Assembly: GCA_031258265.1 (NCBI GenBank)
Contig: JAIRNB010000319.1
Span: 1-5,575, forward strand
Source of the DNA: Treponema sp.
GTDB lineage: Bacteria > Spirochaetota > Spirochaetia > Treponematales > Breznakiellaceae
Length of the DNA: 5,575 bases
Reading direction: 5' to 3'
The notes below the pieces were generated by a model, which worked only from the letters and a program-made list of their open reading frames with translations, ran no database searches and had not been told where the DNA came from. Shown piece by piece: positions 1 to 5,575 of the stretch; within the stretch, counting starts at the first letter, position 1, and each line of letters begins with the position of its first letter. The position numbers and the translations under genes were made by a program.

Positions 1-695
1 CTGTAGCTGGTGTAGGCGTGGGCGTAACCTTCCCGGATAAGGGCGGCGTTGTGGCAGGTTCCGCCGGAATCGAATATGTAGGCCAAAAGCCGGCCATAGC
101 GGTCCCGCAGGTCCCAGTCAAAGGCCAGGGATACCGTTTTTCCTATCAGCCTTTGGCGGGTGAATTCGCTGGCCTCCTTGCCAAAATATTCGGTTTCCCG
201 CCGGGGATGTACGGTTTCGGGGGTGTCAACGCCGATCATTCTGATGGTTTCTACGGCGTTAAGTTCGGCGGGGGGATTGGGAATCCGCACCCGCAGGGTA
301 TCGCCGTCTATGTGGCTTATTACTTCGGCCCGGAGCATACAGGACAGCTCCGCCTTGTTTATGCTGTCCAGCGCCGGACTGTTCAGCCGGTACAGGGGCG
401 GCCTTTCCGCGGAAGAATCCTCCGGGACCGCGGTTAACACCGGCGGCTTACAGACGGCGCAGGGTTCGTAGCCGGAGCGCAGCGCGTCGCCCAGGGAAAG
501 GGGTATCCGGGACCTGCCTAAACTGCCGCAGCCGTCCCGGTGGTATTTTTTCCCCGTGTTGGTTACATAAACGGTACTGCCGTTGCTTTGCCCGGCGGCG
601 GAAGGGGAGAGAATGTATAAAGCCAGAAATAGGATCAGGGGCAAAGGTAACAGGCCCCACAACACTGCCGGGACGCCGGGCTTTCGTTTTCCCAT
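1..695 (-). CDS. Exported or membrane-anchored thermonuclease (SNase family) with N-terminal Cys/His domain, partial at window edge
   Basis: This is a calcium-dependent staphylococcal-nuclease-type phosphodiesterase that should cut DNA or RNA outside the cytoplasm. I translated 231 codons on the minus strand from ATG at 695-693; the C-terminus lies beyond position 1. Residues 2-6 are basic and residues 11-30 are strongly hydrophobic, so this is a signal peptide or membrane anchor. Residues 42-85 form a small domain with YHRDGC (H52, C56) and PCAVC (C79, C82), a likely zinc-binding element that I recall next to SNase domains in other bacteria. Residues about 122-231 are the SNase fold: HIDGDT (D130, D132), IRMIGVDTPE (R152, D157, E160) and DRYGR (R202). 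These match D19, D21, R35, D40, E43 and R87 of the S. aureus enzyme, so the active site looks intact. The missing part should be the C-terminal helix. The gene is divergent from the peptidase gene. No Shine-Dalgarno is seen; a TATAAT lies just upstream. Family call is firm; the physiological role is not known. Confidence 0.93.
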   Translation of the reverse strand, partial: MGKRKPGVPAVLWGLLPLPLILFLALYILSPSAAGQSNGSTVYVTNTGKKYHRDGCGSLGRSRIPLSLGDALRSGYEPCAVCKPPVLTAVPEDSSAERPPLYRLNSPALDSINKAELSCMLRAEVISHIDGDTLRVRIPNPPAELNAVETIRMIGVDTPETVHPRRETEYFGKEASEFTRQRLIGKTVSLAFDWDLRDRYGRLLAYIFDSGGTCHNAALIREGYAHAYTSY

Positions 696-704
696 GGGAA
701 CTAT

Positions 705-710
705 ATTATA
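705..710 (-). promoter_or_regulatory. -10 box of the nuclease gene
   Basis: A perfect TATAAT on the minus strand ends 9 nt before the ATG at 695, which would place the transcript start 0-3 nt before the start codon. No good -35 hexamer is seen at 16-18 bp spacing; TTGCGG (736-731) is the nearest candidate but sits 20 bp away. The box forms the left arm of the dyad at 705-727. Confidence 0.5.
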
Positions 711-727
711 GCGCAATAGCGCATAAT
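705..727. promoter_or_regulatory. Imperfect inverted repeat overlapping the nuclease promoter, possible operator
   Basis: The arms are ATTAT-(A)-GCGC (705-714) and GCGC-ATAAT (719-727), separated by AATA. Nine pairs match around one bulged base at 710. The dyad covers the minus-strand -10 box and lies in the divergent intergenic space, so a bound repressor would occlude the nuclease promoter and could also influence the peptidase operon. It resembles the other GCGC-core palindromes in the window, so it could instead be a member of a dispersed repeat family. Confidence 0.45.
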
Positions 728-780
728 ACGCCGCAAAATAAATTCTACTGGAAAAGTATACCATTTCTGTCCCTTCGGCA

Positions 781-786
781 TATACT
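781..786 (+). promoter_or_regulatory. -10 box of the peptidase-transporter operon
   Basis: TATACT (5 of 6 to consensus) ends 8 nt before the ATG at 795, with only A-rich sequence between. No purine-rich ribosome binding site precedes this start, and no convincing -35 element lies 16-18 bp upstream. The spacing fits a transcript that begins at or within 2 nt of the start codon. Confidence 0.45.
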
Positions 787-794
787 AAAAAACT

Positions 795-2225
795 ATGGAA
801 AAGGAAGGATCGATTGATGAACGGCTGGTTGAACGGTTCCGCGAGGCCATTCGGATAAAGACCGACTGGCCGGGGGAGGAGGGTCCCGCGGCGGAAGCCG
901 CGGTGGAACGGCTTAGGGCTTTTCAGGATTTTTTGGCAGGGGCGTATCCCTGTTTTCACCGGGCCGCGGAACGCTGGGTTCTTAGTCCCTATTCCCTGGT
1001 GTACCGCTGGGCCGCCGCGAAAACCGGGGAATTCCCCTCCGGAGGAACCGGCGCCCCGGCCAGCGCCCCGGTCCTGATTCTGGCCCACTACGATGTGGTT
1101 CCCGTGGAGGCTGCCAAGTGGACGGTGGAGCCCTTTGGGGGGGAAATTAAGGGCGGCTTTTTGTATGGCCGGGGCGCCCAGGACATGAAGGGGAGCCTTA
1201 TCGCCATCTTTGAGGCGGCGGAGGAACTGGCGGAACGGGGTTTTAGGCCAAAGCGGGATATTTGGTTTGCCTTTGGGGGAGACGAGGAACGTTCAGGACT
1301 CCTGGGGGCCCGGAATACCGCCGCCTGGTTTTCCGGCCGGGGGCAGAAGTTTTCCTGGATTCTTGACGAGGGGAGTCCGGTGGCGATTAACCAGATCCGG
1401 GGCCTTAAAACCCCCCTGGCCCTGTTTGGCGTTGAGGAGAAGGGTTTTATGAGTCTTGCCCTGGAGGTTGACCAAAGGCCGGGGCACGCATCCCAGCCTC
1501 CCCGGATACAGGCGGCGGCGAAGCTGGCCCGGGCCCTGCTGCGAATATCCCGGCATCCCTTCCCCGTCCGGCTGGGCCCGGTGGTGGGGACTTTTTTCGC
1601 CCGGCTGCGGGAGTTGCGGTCCCGGTCTTCCCCCGGCCAGGGGAACGGGGGAAGACCGGCGGGGGCGGCGATCCTGAGCGCCCTGGGCCCCCTTATTTCC
1701 CCTGTTTTGGCCTTTGTTTTCCGGGGGAACTCCCAGATTATGGCCATGCTGCACACCACCATGGCTATGACCCAGCTTTCCGGCAGCGCGGCGGATAATG
1801 TACTGCCCTCCCAGGTACGGGCCGTTATCAATCTGCGGCTTCTGGCCCCCTGGACGGTGGATGGGGCCCTTAACTATGTCAGGCGGGTGGTGGGGGACCC
1901 GGAGGTAAAAATTTCTATTCTGGGCTCTGCCTCCGGGCCGGTAAGCGCCCACCCTGAGCATGGGCGGATGGGGGGGCCGGGCTGGGCGGAGATGGCCGCC
2001 GCGGCGGCGGAGATATTCCCGGACGCGGCGCTTATTCCCTTTATCATGACGGCCTGTACGGATTCCCGGCATTACCAGGGTCTTGCGGAGGGGATATTCC
2101 GCTTTAGCCCCATGCGGCTTTCGCCGGAGGACATGAGTTCGATTCACGGCCACGATGAGCGTATTTCCCTGGAGAATTTTTCCCTGGCAATCCGTTTTTA
2201 TGCCGCCCTGTTTGGGGCGCTGTAG
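795..2225 (+). CDS. M20 family metallopeptidase, CPS1/PM20D1-like carboxypeptidase or N-acyl-amino-acid hydrolase
   Basis: This is a 476-residue co-catalytic metal hydrolase, probably cytoplasmic because no signal peptide is present. The M20 motifs occur in order: LILAHYDVVP with metal ligand H98 and D100; GRGAQDMKGS with the bridging D130; FGGDEE with the general base E164 and ligand E165; WILDEG with D191; GHAS with H231 in the lid domain; and TDSRHY with the distal ligand H426. The order, the length and the closing HGHDERIS motif (451-458) fit the CPS1/PM20D1 branch better than ArgE, DapE or PepT. Catalytic-domain segments are about 1-210 and 385-476; the lid is about 215-380 and includes an Arg/Gly/Pro-rich stretch at 270-290. 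Family members cleave C-terminal residues from short peptides or hydrolyse N-acyl amino acids; the substrate here cannot be read from sequence. The ATG at 795 is kept because residues 8-22 match the usual family N-terminus. It is the first gene of an operon with the CDF transporter. Confidence 0.93.
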   Translation: MEKEGSIDERLVERFREAIRIKTDWPGEEGPAAEAAVERLRAFQDFLAGAYPCFHRAAERWVLSPYSLVYRWAAAKTGEFPSGGTGAPASAPVLILAHYDVVPVEAAKWTVEPFGGEIKGGFLYGRGAQDMKGSLIAIFEAAEELAERGFRPKRDIWFAFGGDEERSGLLGARNTAAWFSGRGQKFSWILDEGSPVAINQIRGLKTPLALFGVEEKGFMSLALEVDQRPGHASQPPRIQAAAKLARALLRISRHPFPVRLGPVVGTFFARLRELRSRSSPGQGNGGRPAGAAILSALGPLISPVLAFVFRGNSQIMAMLHTTMAMTQLSGSAADNVLPSQVRAVINLRLLAPWTVDGALNYVRRVVGDPEVKISILGSASGPVSAHPEHGRMGGPGWAEMAAAAAEIFPDAALIPFIMTACTDSRHYQGLAEGIFRFSPMRLSPEDMSSIHGHDERISLENFSLAIRFYAALFGAL

Positions 2226-2230
2226 GAAGG
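2225..2230 (+). promoter_or_regulatory. Shine-Dalgarno site for the CDF transporter
   Basis: GGAAGG overlaps the last base of the peptidase TAG stop and ends 10 nt before the TTG at 2241. It is the only clear ribosome binding site before a gene in this window and supports the TTG start and translational coupling with the peptidase. Confidence 0.7.
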
Positions 2231-2240
2231 AAAAACGGCT

Positions 2241-3179
2241 TTGCGGAGTATTGAAGAGCGGGCGAAACTTATCAGAACCGCCTCCCTTATCGCCCTTTTT
2301 GGGAATCTTGCGCTGGGGTGTTTTAAGATTGCCGGCGGGCTTTTGGCGGGCAGCCTGGCGGTTCTGGGGGACGGTATCGATTCCCTGGTGGATATTGGCA
2401 TTGCCCTTATGGCCCTGGTGGTATCCAGGGTGGTATCCCGTCCCGCGGACCAGGGACACCCCTGGGGCCATGGCCGGGCGGAGACCGTGGCCACCGCTTT
2501 GCTGGCCTTTCTGCTGTTTTTTGCCGGGGCCCAGCTTATTCTTAACTCCGCGGGCCGGCTTATTGCCGGGGGCGGCCCTGAAATTCCCGGAAAACTGGCT
2601 GTTATCGCCGCCCTGGTTTCCATCGCGGGTAAACTTTTACTGGCCCTGGTTCAACATCGCTTTGGGAAGAAGGCGGACTCCGCCATGCTTCGGGCCAATG
2701 CCAGGAACATGGGGGCCGATGTGATCCTCTCCACCGGGGTTCTTGCCGGCCTGGGCTTCTCCATTGGAAGCGGAAGCGCCGCCATTGACTCTGTTACCGC
2801 CATCCTTGTGGGCCTGTGGGTGATCCGTTCCGCGGTGGCTATTTTCATTGAGGCGAATCTGGAATTGATGGACGGCAGCGCGGGGGTGGAGGCATACCAG
2901 GCGGTGTTTGAGGCGGTCCGCTCGGTGGGCGGGGCCGCGAATCCCCACCGTACCCGGATGCGCCGTATTGCCGGGCTTTGGGACATTGACATTGATATTG
3001 AGGTGGCGCCGGACCTGACGGTAAGCGCCGCCCATAGCATTGCAACCCAGGTGGAAAGGGCTATCAAGGGCCGGGTGGAGGGGATCTACGACATCATGGT
3101 CCATGTGGAACCCGCGGGGGATCATCCCCAGGGGGAGGGATACGGGCTCAGCGAGAAGGAGATTCTTCCCCCGGCATAA
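2241..3179 (+). CDS. Cation diffusion facilitator (CDF) family divalent metal transporter
   Basis: This is a 312-residue inner-membrane transporter of the FieF/CzcD superfamily, which usually exports Zn, Fe, Mn, Co or Cd by proton antiport. Six hydrophobic segments lie at about 14-35, 38-62, 82-104, 118-138, 158-175 and 180-204, followed by a cytoplasmic C-terminal domain at about 215-290 ending in the family pattern IMVHVEP. TM2 carries D47 and D51 (GIDSLVD), equivalent to FieF D45 and D49. The TM2-TM3 loop has HPWGHGRAE (H73, H77), as in FieF. In TM5 the motif is NMGAD: D160 matches FieF D157, but N156 stands where FieF has H153, so the transport site would be DD-ND rather than DD-HD. That may change metal preference. 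The start is TTG, supported by the Shine-Dalgarno site and by the first helix beginning in the usual place. It follows the peptidase by 15 bp. Family call is firm; the metal is not determined. Confidence 0.95.
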   Translation: MRSIEERAKLIRTASLIALFGNLALGCFKIAGGLLAGSLAVLGDGIDSLVDIGIALMALVVSRVVSRPADQGHPWGHGRAETVATALLAFLLFFAGAQLILNSAGRLIAGGGPEIPGKLAVIAALVSIAGKLLLALVQHRFGKKADSAMLRANARNMGADVILSTGVLAGLGFSIGSGSAAIDSVTAILVGLWVIRSAVAIFIEANLELMDGSAGVEAYQAVFEAVRSVGGAANPHRTRMRRIAGLWDIDIDIEVAPDLTVSAAHSIATQVERAIKGRVEGIYDIMVHVEPAGDHPQGEGYGLSEKEILPPA

Positions 3180-3234
3180 CCGGCGCCGCTATGCGAAGCC
3201 ACATTGGTTTAATGTACAAGCTACGGCTTTTGTT

Positions 3235-3261
3235 CCAGCTCAAACCTTCGGTTTGAGCTGG
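3235..3261. repeat. Perfect 12-bp inverted repeat downstream of the CDF gene
   Basis: The arms CCAGCTCAAACC and GGTTTGAGCTGG flank a TTC loop, 55 bp after the CDF stop codon. The RNA stem would be very stable. No T-run follows on either strand, so it looks more like a 3'-end stabilising hairpin, a Rho-associated structure or a dispersed palindrome than an intrinsic terminator. Confidence 0.75.
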
Positions 3262-3314
3262 CCGGCAGGGGGCGAAGTAATTGCCCTGTTAAGGGCGTTA
3301 AGGAAAAAATGTAA

Positions 3315-3383
3315 CACCCGCCCGGCGCATGACAACTGTATATATCCCGGCCAAATGCAAGCCCGGCTTTAGGCGGGCGGGTG
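3315..3383. repeat. Long-range 10-bp inverted repeat with nested stem
   Basis: CACCCGCCCG (3315-3324) is the reverse complement of CGGGCGGGTG (3374-3383), with 49 bp between. A nested alternative stem, GCCCG (3361-3365) with CGGGC (3374-3378), uses part of the same right arm, so the two structures exclude each other. No function is evident, and in GC-rich DNA part of this could be chance. Confidence 0.4.
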
Positions 3384-3420
3384 CGCCGCGGGGCCGGCTG
3401 TGATAGCGCAAGGGATTGTA

Positions 3421-3476
3421 GGGGCGCGGAGCGTTCTTTGCGCGGAGCGCAAAGAATGGAGCGTAAGCGGAACCCC
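3421..3476. repeat. Compound REP-like palindromic element
   Basis: The core is a perfect 10-bp inverted repeat, TTCTTTGCGC (3434-3443) and GCGCAAAGAA (3447-3456), around a GGA loop. Outside it, GGGGCGC (3421-3427) can pair with GCG (3467-3469) and CCCC (3473-3476), with GAA bulged. The 10-mer GCGCGGAGCG occurs directly repeated at 3424 and 3440, and GGAGCG recurs at 3458. The layout resembles repetitive extragenic palindromes; copy number elsewhere in the genome is unknown. Confidence 0.6.
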
Positions 3477-3487
3477 GAAAAGCCCGG

Positions 3488-3506
3488 TCCCCGGTGGAAC
3501 CGGGGA
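3488..3506. repeat. 8-bp inverted repeat with GGA loop
   Basis: TCCCCGGT and ACCGGGGA flank a GGA loop, the same loop as in the palindrome 32 bp upstream. It lies before the proposed start of the next gene; any reading frame begun at GTG 3494 would start inside this stem, which argues against that start. Confidence 0.5.
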
Positions 3507-3589
3507 TGCGCCCTAATCTTAAAATAAGACCTGCGGGTTTAGCTGTATCCGCTTCCCGCTTCCCTCAATACAAAGGGGAAAAATTCCGA

Positions 3590-3595
3590 TATGCT
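3590..3595 (+). promoter_or_regulatory. Possible -10 box of the large unknown gene
   Basis: TATGCT (4 of 6 to TATAAT, with T1, A2 and T6 kept) ends 9 nt before the ATG at 3605. A weak -35 candidate AATACA lies at 3567-3572 with 17-bp spacing. The only purine-rich tract, AAAGGGGAA (3572-3580), is 24 nt from the ATG, too far to serve as a normal ribosome binding site. Confidence 0.35.
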
Positions 3596-3604
3596 AGTAG
3601 ACGT

Positions 3605-5524
3605 ATGGCAAAAGTTACGGATCTCTATGCCATTCTTCGGGCATATTCAAATAAAACTTCCTCTCCCTATATCGACATAGGGGTTTTTGTCACTTTTTTG
3701 TCAAAGTATGTGCAGCATTTGGCGGCGGAACAGCCTGAATGGACTGAATGGGTTCAGGATACCAGTCTGAAATTCTGGGATACCATGGGTAAATACACCG
3801 AGGATGGCCGCTGTGTCCTGCTTACCGACACAACGGACGGGCGTATCTACATGCCGTACTATGTGGTGGATAAGCTGAAGGCGGCGTATCAGGACCTGGA
3901 TGGCTGCGCGGATATTCCTTTCCCCAATGAGGAATCCCTTAAGGTGTCCCTGCCCCCGGCCCAGCTTATGATGCTCAGGCTGGATACGGATTTGACCTCT
4001 TTCTTTGACAAGGCTGTTACATCTTACCTTCCGGTTATTAAACTGGTTTTTCCCGACAGCCGCTGGGAAGCCCTGATTCTGGCCCCCATGATTCCCCGTT
4101 CCCTTTTGGAAGCGGCGGTTCTAAAGGTCCGCTACTATCTTAATCAGCATAACAACAAAGACTATTCCACACGTAAGCTGTTTTCCCTGCTTCCCGGCAA
4201 AGAGGGGATTCTGCGGGAAAACATGGAGATGATAATGTCCCGCCCCCAGGACTGTCTTGGTTCCATAGAGGGGGGCGGGGAGGTATCGTACCTTTTCTGG
4301 GCTTCCCTCTGTTCCCTTATTAAGGGGGATGTGCGGAAAAAGACTGAGCTGTTCTCCAGTGATATTGCGGTGCTGGAGGGGATCTATGTGGTGGAAGTCT
4401 GTCTTAACCTCTATAAGTCCAGGCTGCAGAAGGAACGGGTAAAAGAAATGGCCCTGCGGTGCCTGGATCAGGCGATGGATAAGGCGCCGTATCACTTTAC
4501 CCAGGATCAGATTATCAAATTTACCGACAACAAGGGGATGGCCCTTTTGGGGCAGTATTCCGAAGCGGAATTGAATACCTATATCAAAAAAAAGACCTCC
4601 GAGAGCCCGGAGGGGGTGGTTCCCGACTGGCTGGTGATTCAGCCGAGGCATGGGGAACATTTTTTCCTGAAGAAAGACAGATACCTGCCCCTGGTGGGCC
4701 GGCTTATTATTGAAGCCCAGGGGGGGATGAGAAGGGAGATTCTTAACCGCTGGACCGGGATGCTCAACGATTTCAGCACCGAACCGGCCATGGAAAACGA
4801 TGCGGATTTTGAGCGCTTCCTTGGCAGCCTTAACGCCTCCATGAATCCCCTGCTCCACGATTTCCTGGAGGATAAGAAACTTTTTTGGGTCTACGATGAG
4901 ATGGAACGGAACGACAAGGCCATTCCCGTTGCCCTGCGGATCTTTGATCGGGGAAAACTGATCCCCTACAGCCTGATGTTCCTGCTGAGGCGCAAGGAGA
5001 TACTCTTTGACGCCAAGATGTCCCTGCCCTTTTGGTATTCCATACCCATACTCCGGTCCATTGTCGCCTTTTTCACCAAGCTGCGGAGAAAGAAGAAACG
5101 CAGCCAGTCCGAGGCCAGGAAAGCCGGCAACATTGATTTTGCGGAAACAGAGGCCGCCGCCGATGCGTCCAAGTCCCGGGGCAGGGAATTTCTAAACAGC
5201 ATCAAGGACATTGAGTCCGAACTGGTCTCCGGGGACCGGGATATTAACGATCAGCTTAGGGATTTGCAGCGCCAGTGGGGCCTGCTTCTGGACTCCACGG
5301 CCCAGCAAAACCTGGTGGATGACGTAAATTCCCTGATCCGCGACAACCTGCGCCAGTCGCTGCGGGTCTGGAAGAAACAGCGCATCACCCTGATCCACCT
5401 AAAAGACCTGGCCCAGGGCCTTGTCTATGGGAATACCAACCTGCGGGCCCTGACCAACCGGGACGCCCTGCTGCTCTACATGCAGCTCTACATGGTAAAG
5501 CTCCTTAAAACGATAAAGACTTAG
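3605..5524 (+). CDS. Large protein of unknown function (639 residues)
   Basis: I do not recognise this protein. From ATG 3605 it begins MAKVTDLYAILRAY and has 639 residues with no signal peptide. The composition is that of a soluble, largely helical protein with many aromatic and charged residues. One hydrophobic stretch at 474-490 is followed at once by a basic cluster KLRRKKKR (492-499), which could be a membrane-contacting or nucleic-acid/lipid-binding patch. A polar, Glu/Ala-rich linker follows (about 500-530), then a predicted helical C-terminal region (530-639). I see no nuclease, kinase, ATPase, protease or helicase motif. The frame stays open upstream to GTG 3494, but that extension starts inside a hairpin, lacks a ribosome binding site and looks like translated intergenic DNA, so ATG 3605 is preferred. 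It appears monocistronic as far as the window shows. Coding reality is supported by length, balanced composition and coherent hydrophobic pattern. Confidence 0.85.
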   Translation: MAKVTDLYAILRAYSNKTSSPYIDIGVFVTFLSKYVQHLAAEQPEWTEWVQDTSLKFWDTMGKYTEDGRCVLLTDTTDGRIYMPYYVVDKLKAAYQDLDGCADIPFPNEESLKVSLPPAQLMMLRLDTDLTSFFDKAVTSYLPVIKLVFPDSRWEALILAPMIPRSLLEAAVLKVRYYLNQHNNKDYSTRKLFSLLPGKEGILRENMEMIMSRPQDCLGSIEGGGEVSYLFWASLCSLIKGDVRKKTELFSSDIAVLEGIYVVEVCLNLYKSRLQKERVKEMALRCLDQAMDKAPYHFTQDQIIKFTDNKGMALLGQYSEAELNTYIKKKTSESPEGVVPDWLVIQPRHGEHFFLKKDRYLPLVGRLIIEAQGGMRREILNRWTGMLNDFSTEPAMENDADFERFLGSLNASMNPLLHDFLEDKKLFWVYDEMERNDKAIPVALRIFDRGKLIPYSLMFLLRRKEILFDAKMSLPFWYSIPILRSIVAFFTKLRRKKKRSQSEARKAGNIDFAETEAAADASKSRGREFLNSIKDIESELVSGDRDINDQLRDLQRQWGLLLDSTAQQNLVDDVNSLIRDNLRQSLRVWKKQRITLIHLKDLAQGLVYGNTNLRALTNRDALLLYMQLYMVKLLKTIKT

Positions 5525-5543
5525 TACGCGGAATTTGGGCGCA

Positions 5544-5568
5544 TTTTTGCGTGCCCGGCACGCAAAAA
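5544..5568. repeat. Perfect 11-bp palindrome after the unknown gene
   Basis: TTTTTGCGTGC and GCACGCAAAAA flank a CCG loop, 19 bp after the TAG stop. The T-run is on the 5' side and the A-run on the 3' side, the reverse of an intrinsic terminator, and the same is true on the other strand. GCCCGG (5553-5558) can instead pair with CCGGGC (5569-5574), giving a competing stem. It shares its design with the palindrome at 3434-3456. A transcript-end structure or dispersed repeat is likely. Confidence 0.65.
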
Positions 5569-5575
5569 CCGGGCT

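Larger units (their letters stand above)
3180..3604. other. 425-bp intergenic region rich in inverted repeats, no convincing gene
   Basis: I see no supportable coding sequence, tRNA or rRNA here. It contains a perfect 12-bp hairpin (3235-3261), a small gccc/gggc stem (3283-3296) with the overlapping direct repeat GTTAAGG (3288 and 3297), a long-range inverted repeat (3315-3324 with 3374-3383), a compound palindromic element (3421-3476), an 8-bp stem with GGA loop (3488-3506), a short AT-rich dyad TCTTA-AAA-TAAGA (3517-3529), and a tandem GCTTCCC repeat (3551-3564). None of the hairpins has a downstream T-run, so no classic intrinsic terminator for the upstream operon is evident. The promoter of the next gene probably lies at the right end. 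Confidence 0.6.

Noticed and set aside
18..437. 139-residue plus-strand open frame
   Set aside because: It is antisense to the SNase domain, whose catalytic motifs are intact on the minus strand.
448..660. 70-residue minus-strand open frame
   Set aside because: It overlaps the N-terminal part of the nuclease gene on the same strand in another frame and lacks any recognisable feature.
1293..2471. Long 392-residue open frame on the minus strand
   Set aside because: It is antisense to the M20 gene and runs into the CDF gene, both of which have complete family motifs. Its translation is a Gly/Pro/Arg/Gln-rich string without domain features, as expected for a shadow frame in GC-rich DNA.
3494..3604. 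37-residue N-terminal extension of the unknown protein from GTG 3494
   Set aside because: The GTG lies inside an 8-bp stem, has no ribosome binding site, and the added residues look like translated intergenic sequence; ATG 3605 gives a natural N-terminus and fits a -10 box. Homolog alignment could reverse this.
3180..3604. tRNA, riboswitch or CRISPR array in the long spacer
   Set aside because: No cloverleaf with a TTCGA-type loop, no known riboswitch core and no regularly spaced direct repeats were found; the repeats are short palindromes.
4121..4858. 245-residue minus-strand open frame
   Set aside because: It is fully antisense to the large unknown gene and has no start signal or recognisable motif.
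5544..5568. Intrinsic terminator after the unknown gene
   Set aside because: The stem has T's on its 5' side and A's on its 3' side with CCGGGCT following, so there is no U-tract after the hairpin on either strand.

Overview
The window is GC-rich bacterial chromosome with four protein-coding genes and no RNA gene, insertion sequence or CRISPR array that I can recognise. The style of the genes (many GGG/CCC-ending codons, a TTG start, a large protein I cannot assign) reminds me of a GC-rich spirochaete, perhaps a gut Treponema. That is an impression rather than a sequence-proven assignment.

Layout. Positions 1-695 (minus strand) hold the 5' part of an exported or membrane-anchored staphylococcal-nuclease-type protein that runs off the left edge. 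A 99-bp divergent promoter region (696-794) separates it from a plus-strand pair, 795-3179. The first gene of that pair is an M20 metallopeptidase of the CPS1/PM20D1-like type. Fifteen bp later comes a cation diffusion facilitator (CDF) metal transporter that starts with TTG, and the two almost certainly form one operon. Positions 3180-3604 are non-coding and rich in inverted repeats. Positions 3605-5524 encode a large predicted intracellular protein that I do not recognise. The last 50 bases hold another strong palindrome.

How the genes relate. The peptidase needs two bound metal ions and the CDF protein moves divalent metal ions across the inner membrane, so the pair may be linked by metal homeostasis, but this is inference. 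The nuclease is divergent and may share control through a dyad that overlaps its -10 box.

The most interesting non-coding signals are two. (1) All three genes that begin a transcription unit have a TATAAT-like hexamer ending only 8-9 nt before the start codon and lack a usable Shine-Dalgarno site, whereas the operon-internal CDF gene has a clear one; this is what leaderless mRNAs would look like. (2) Short palindromes share one design (AT-rich outer arms, GCGC/GCGTGC inner arms, 3-4 nt loop) and occur in each larger intergenic space. No novel multi-gene system is evident. The best candidate for undescribed biology among the genes is the 639-residue unknown protein.
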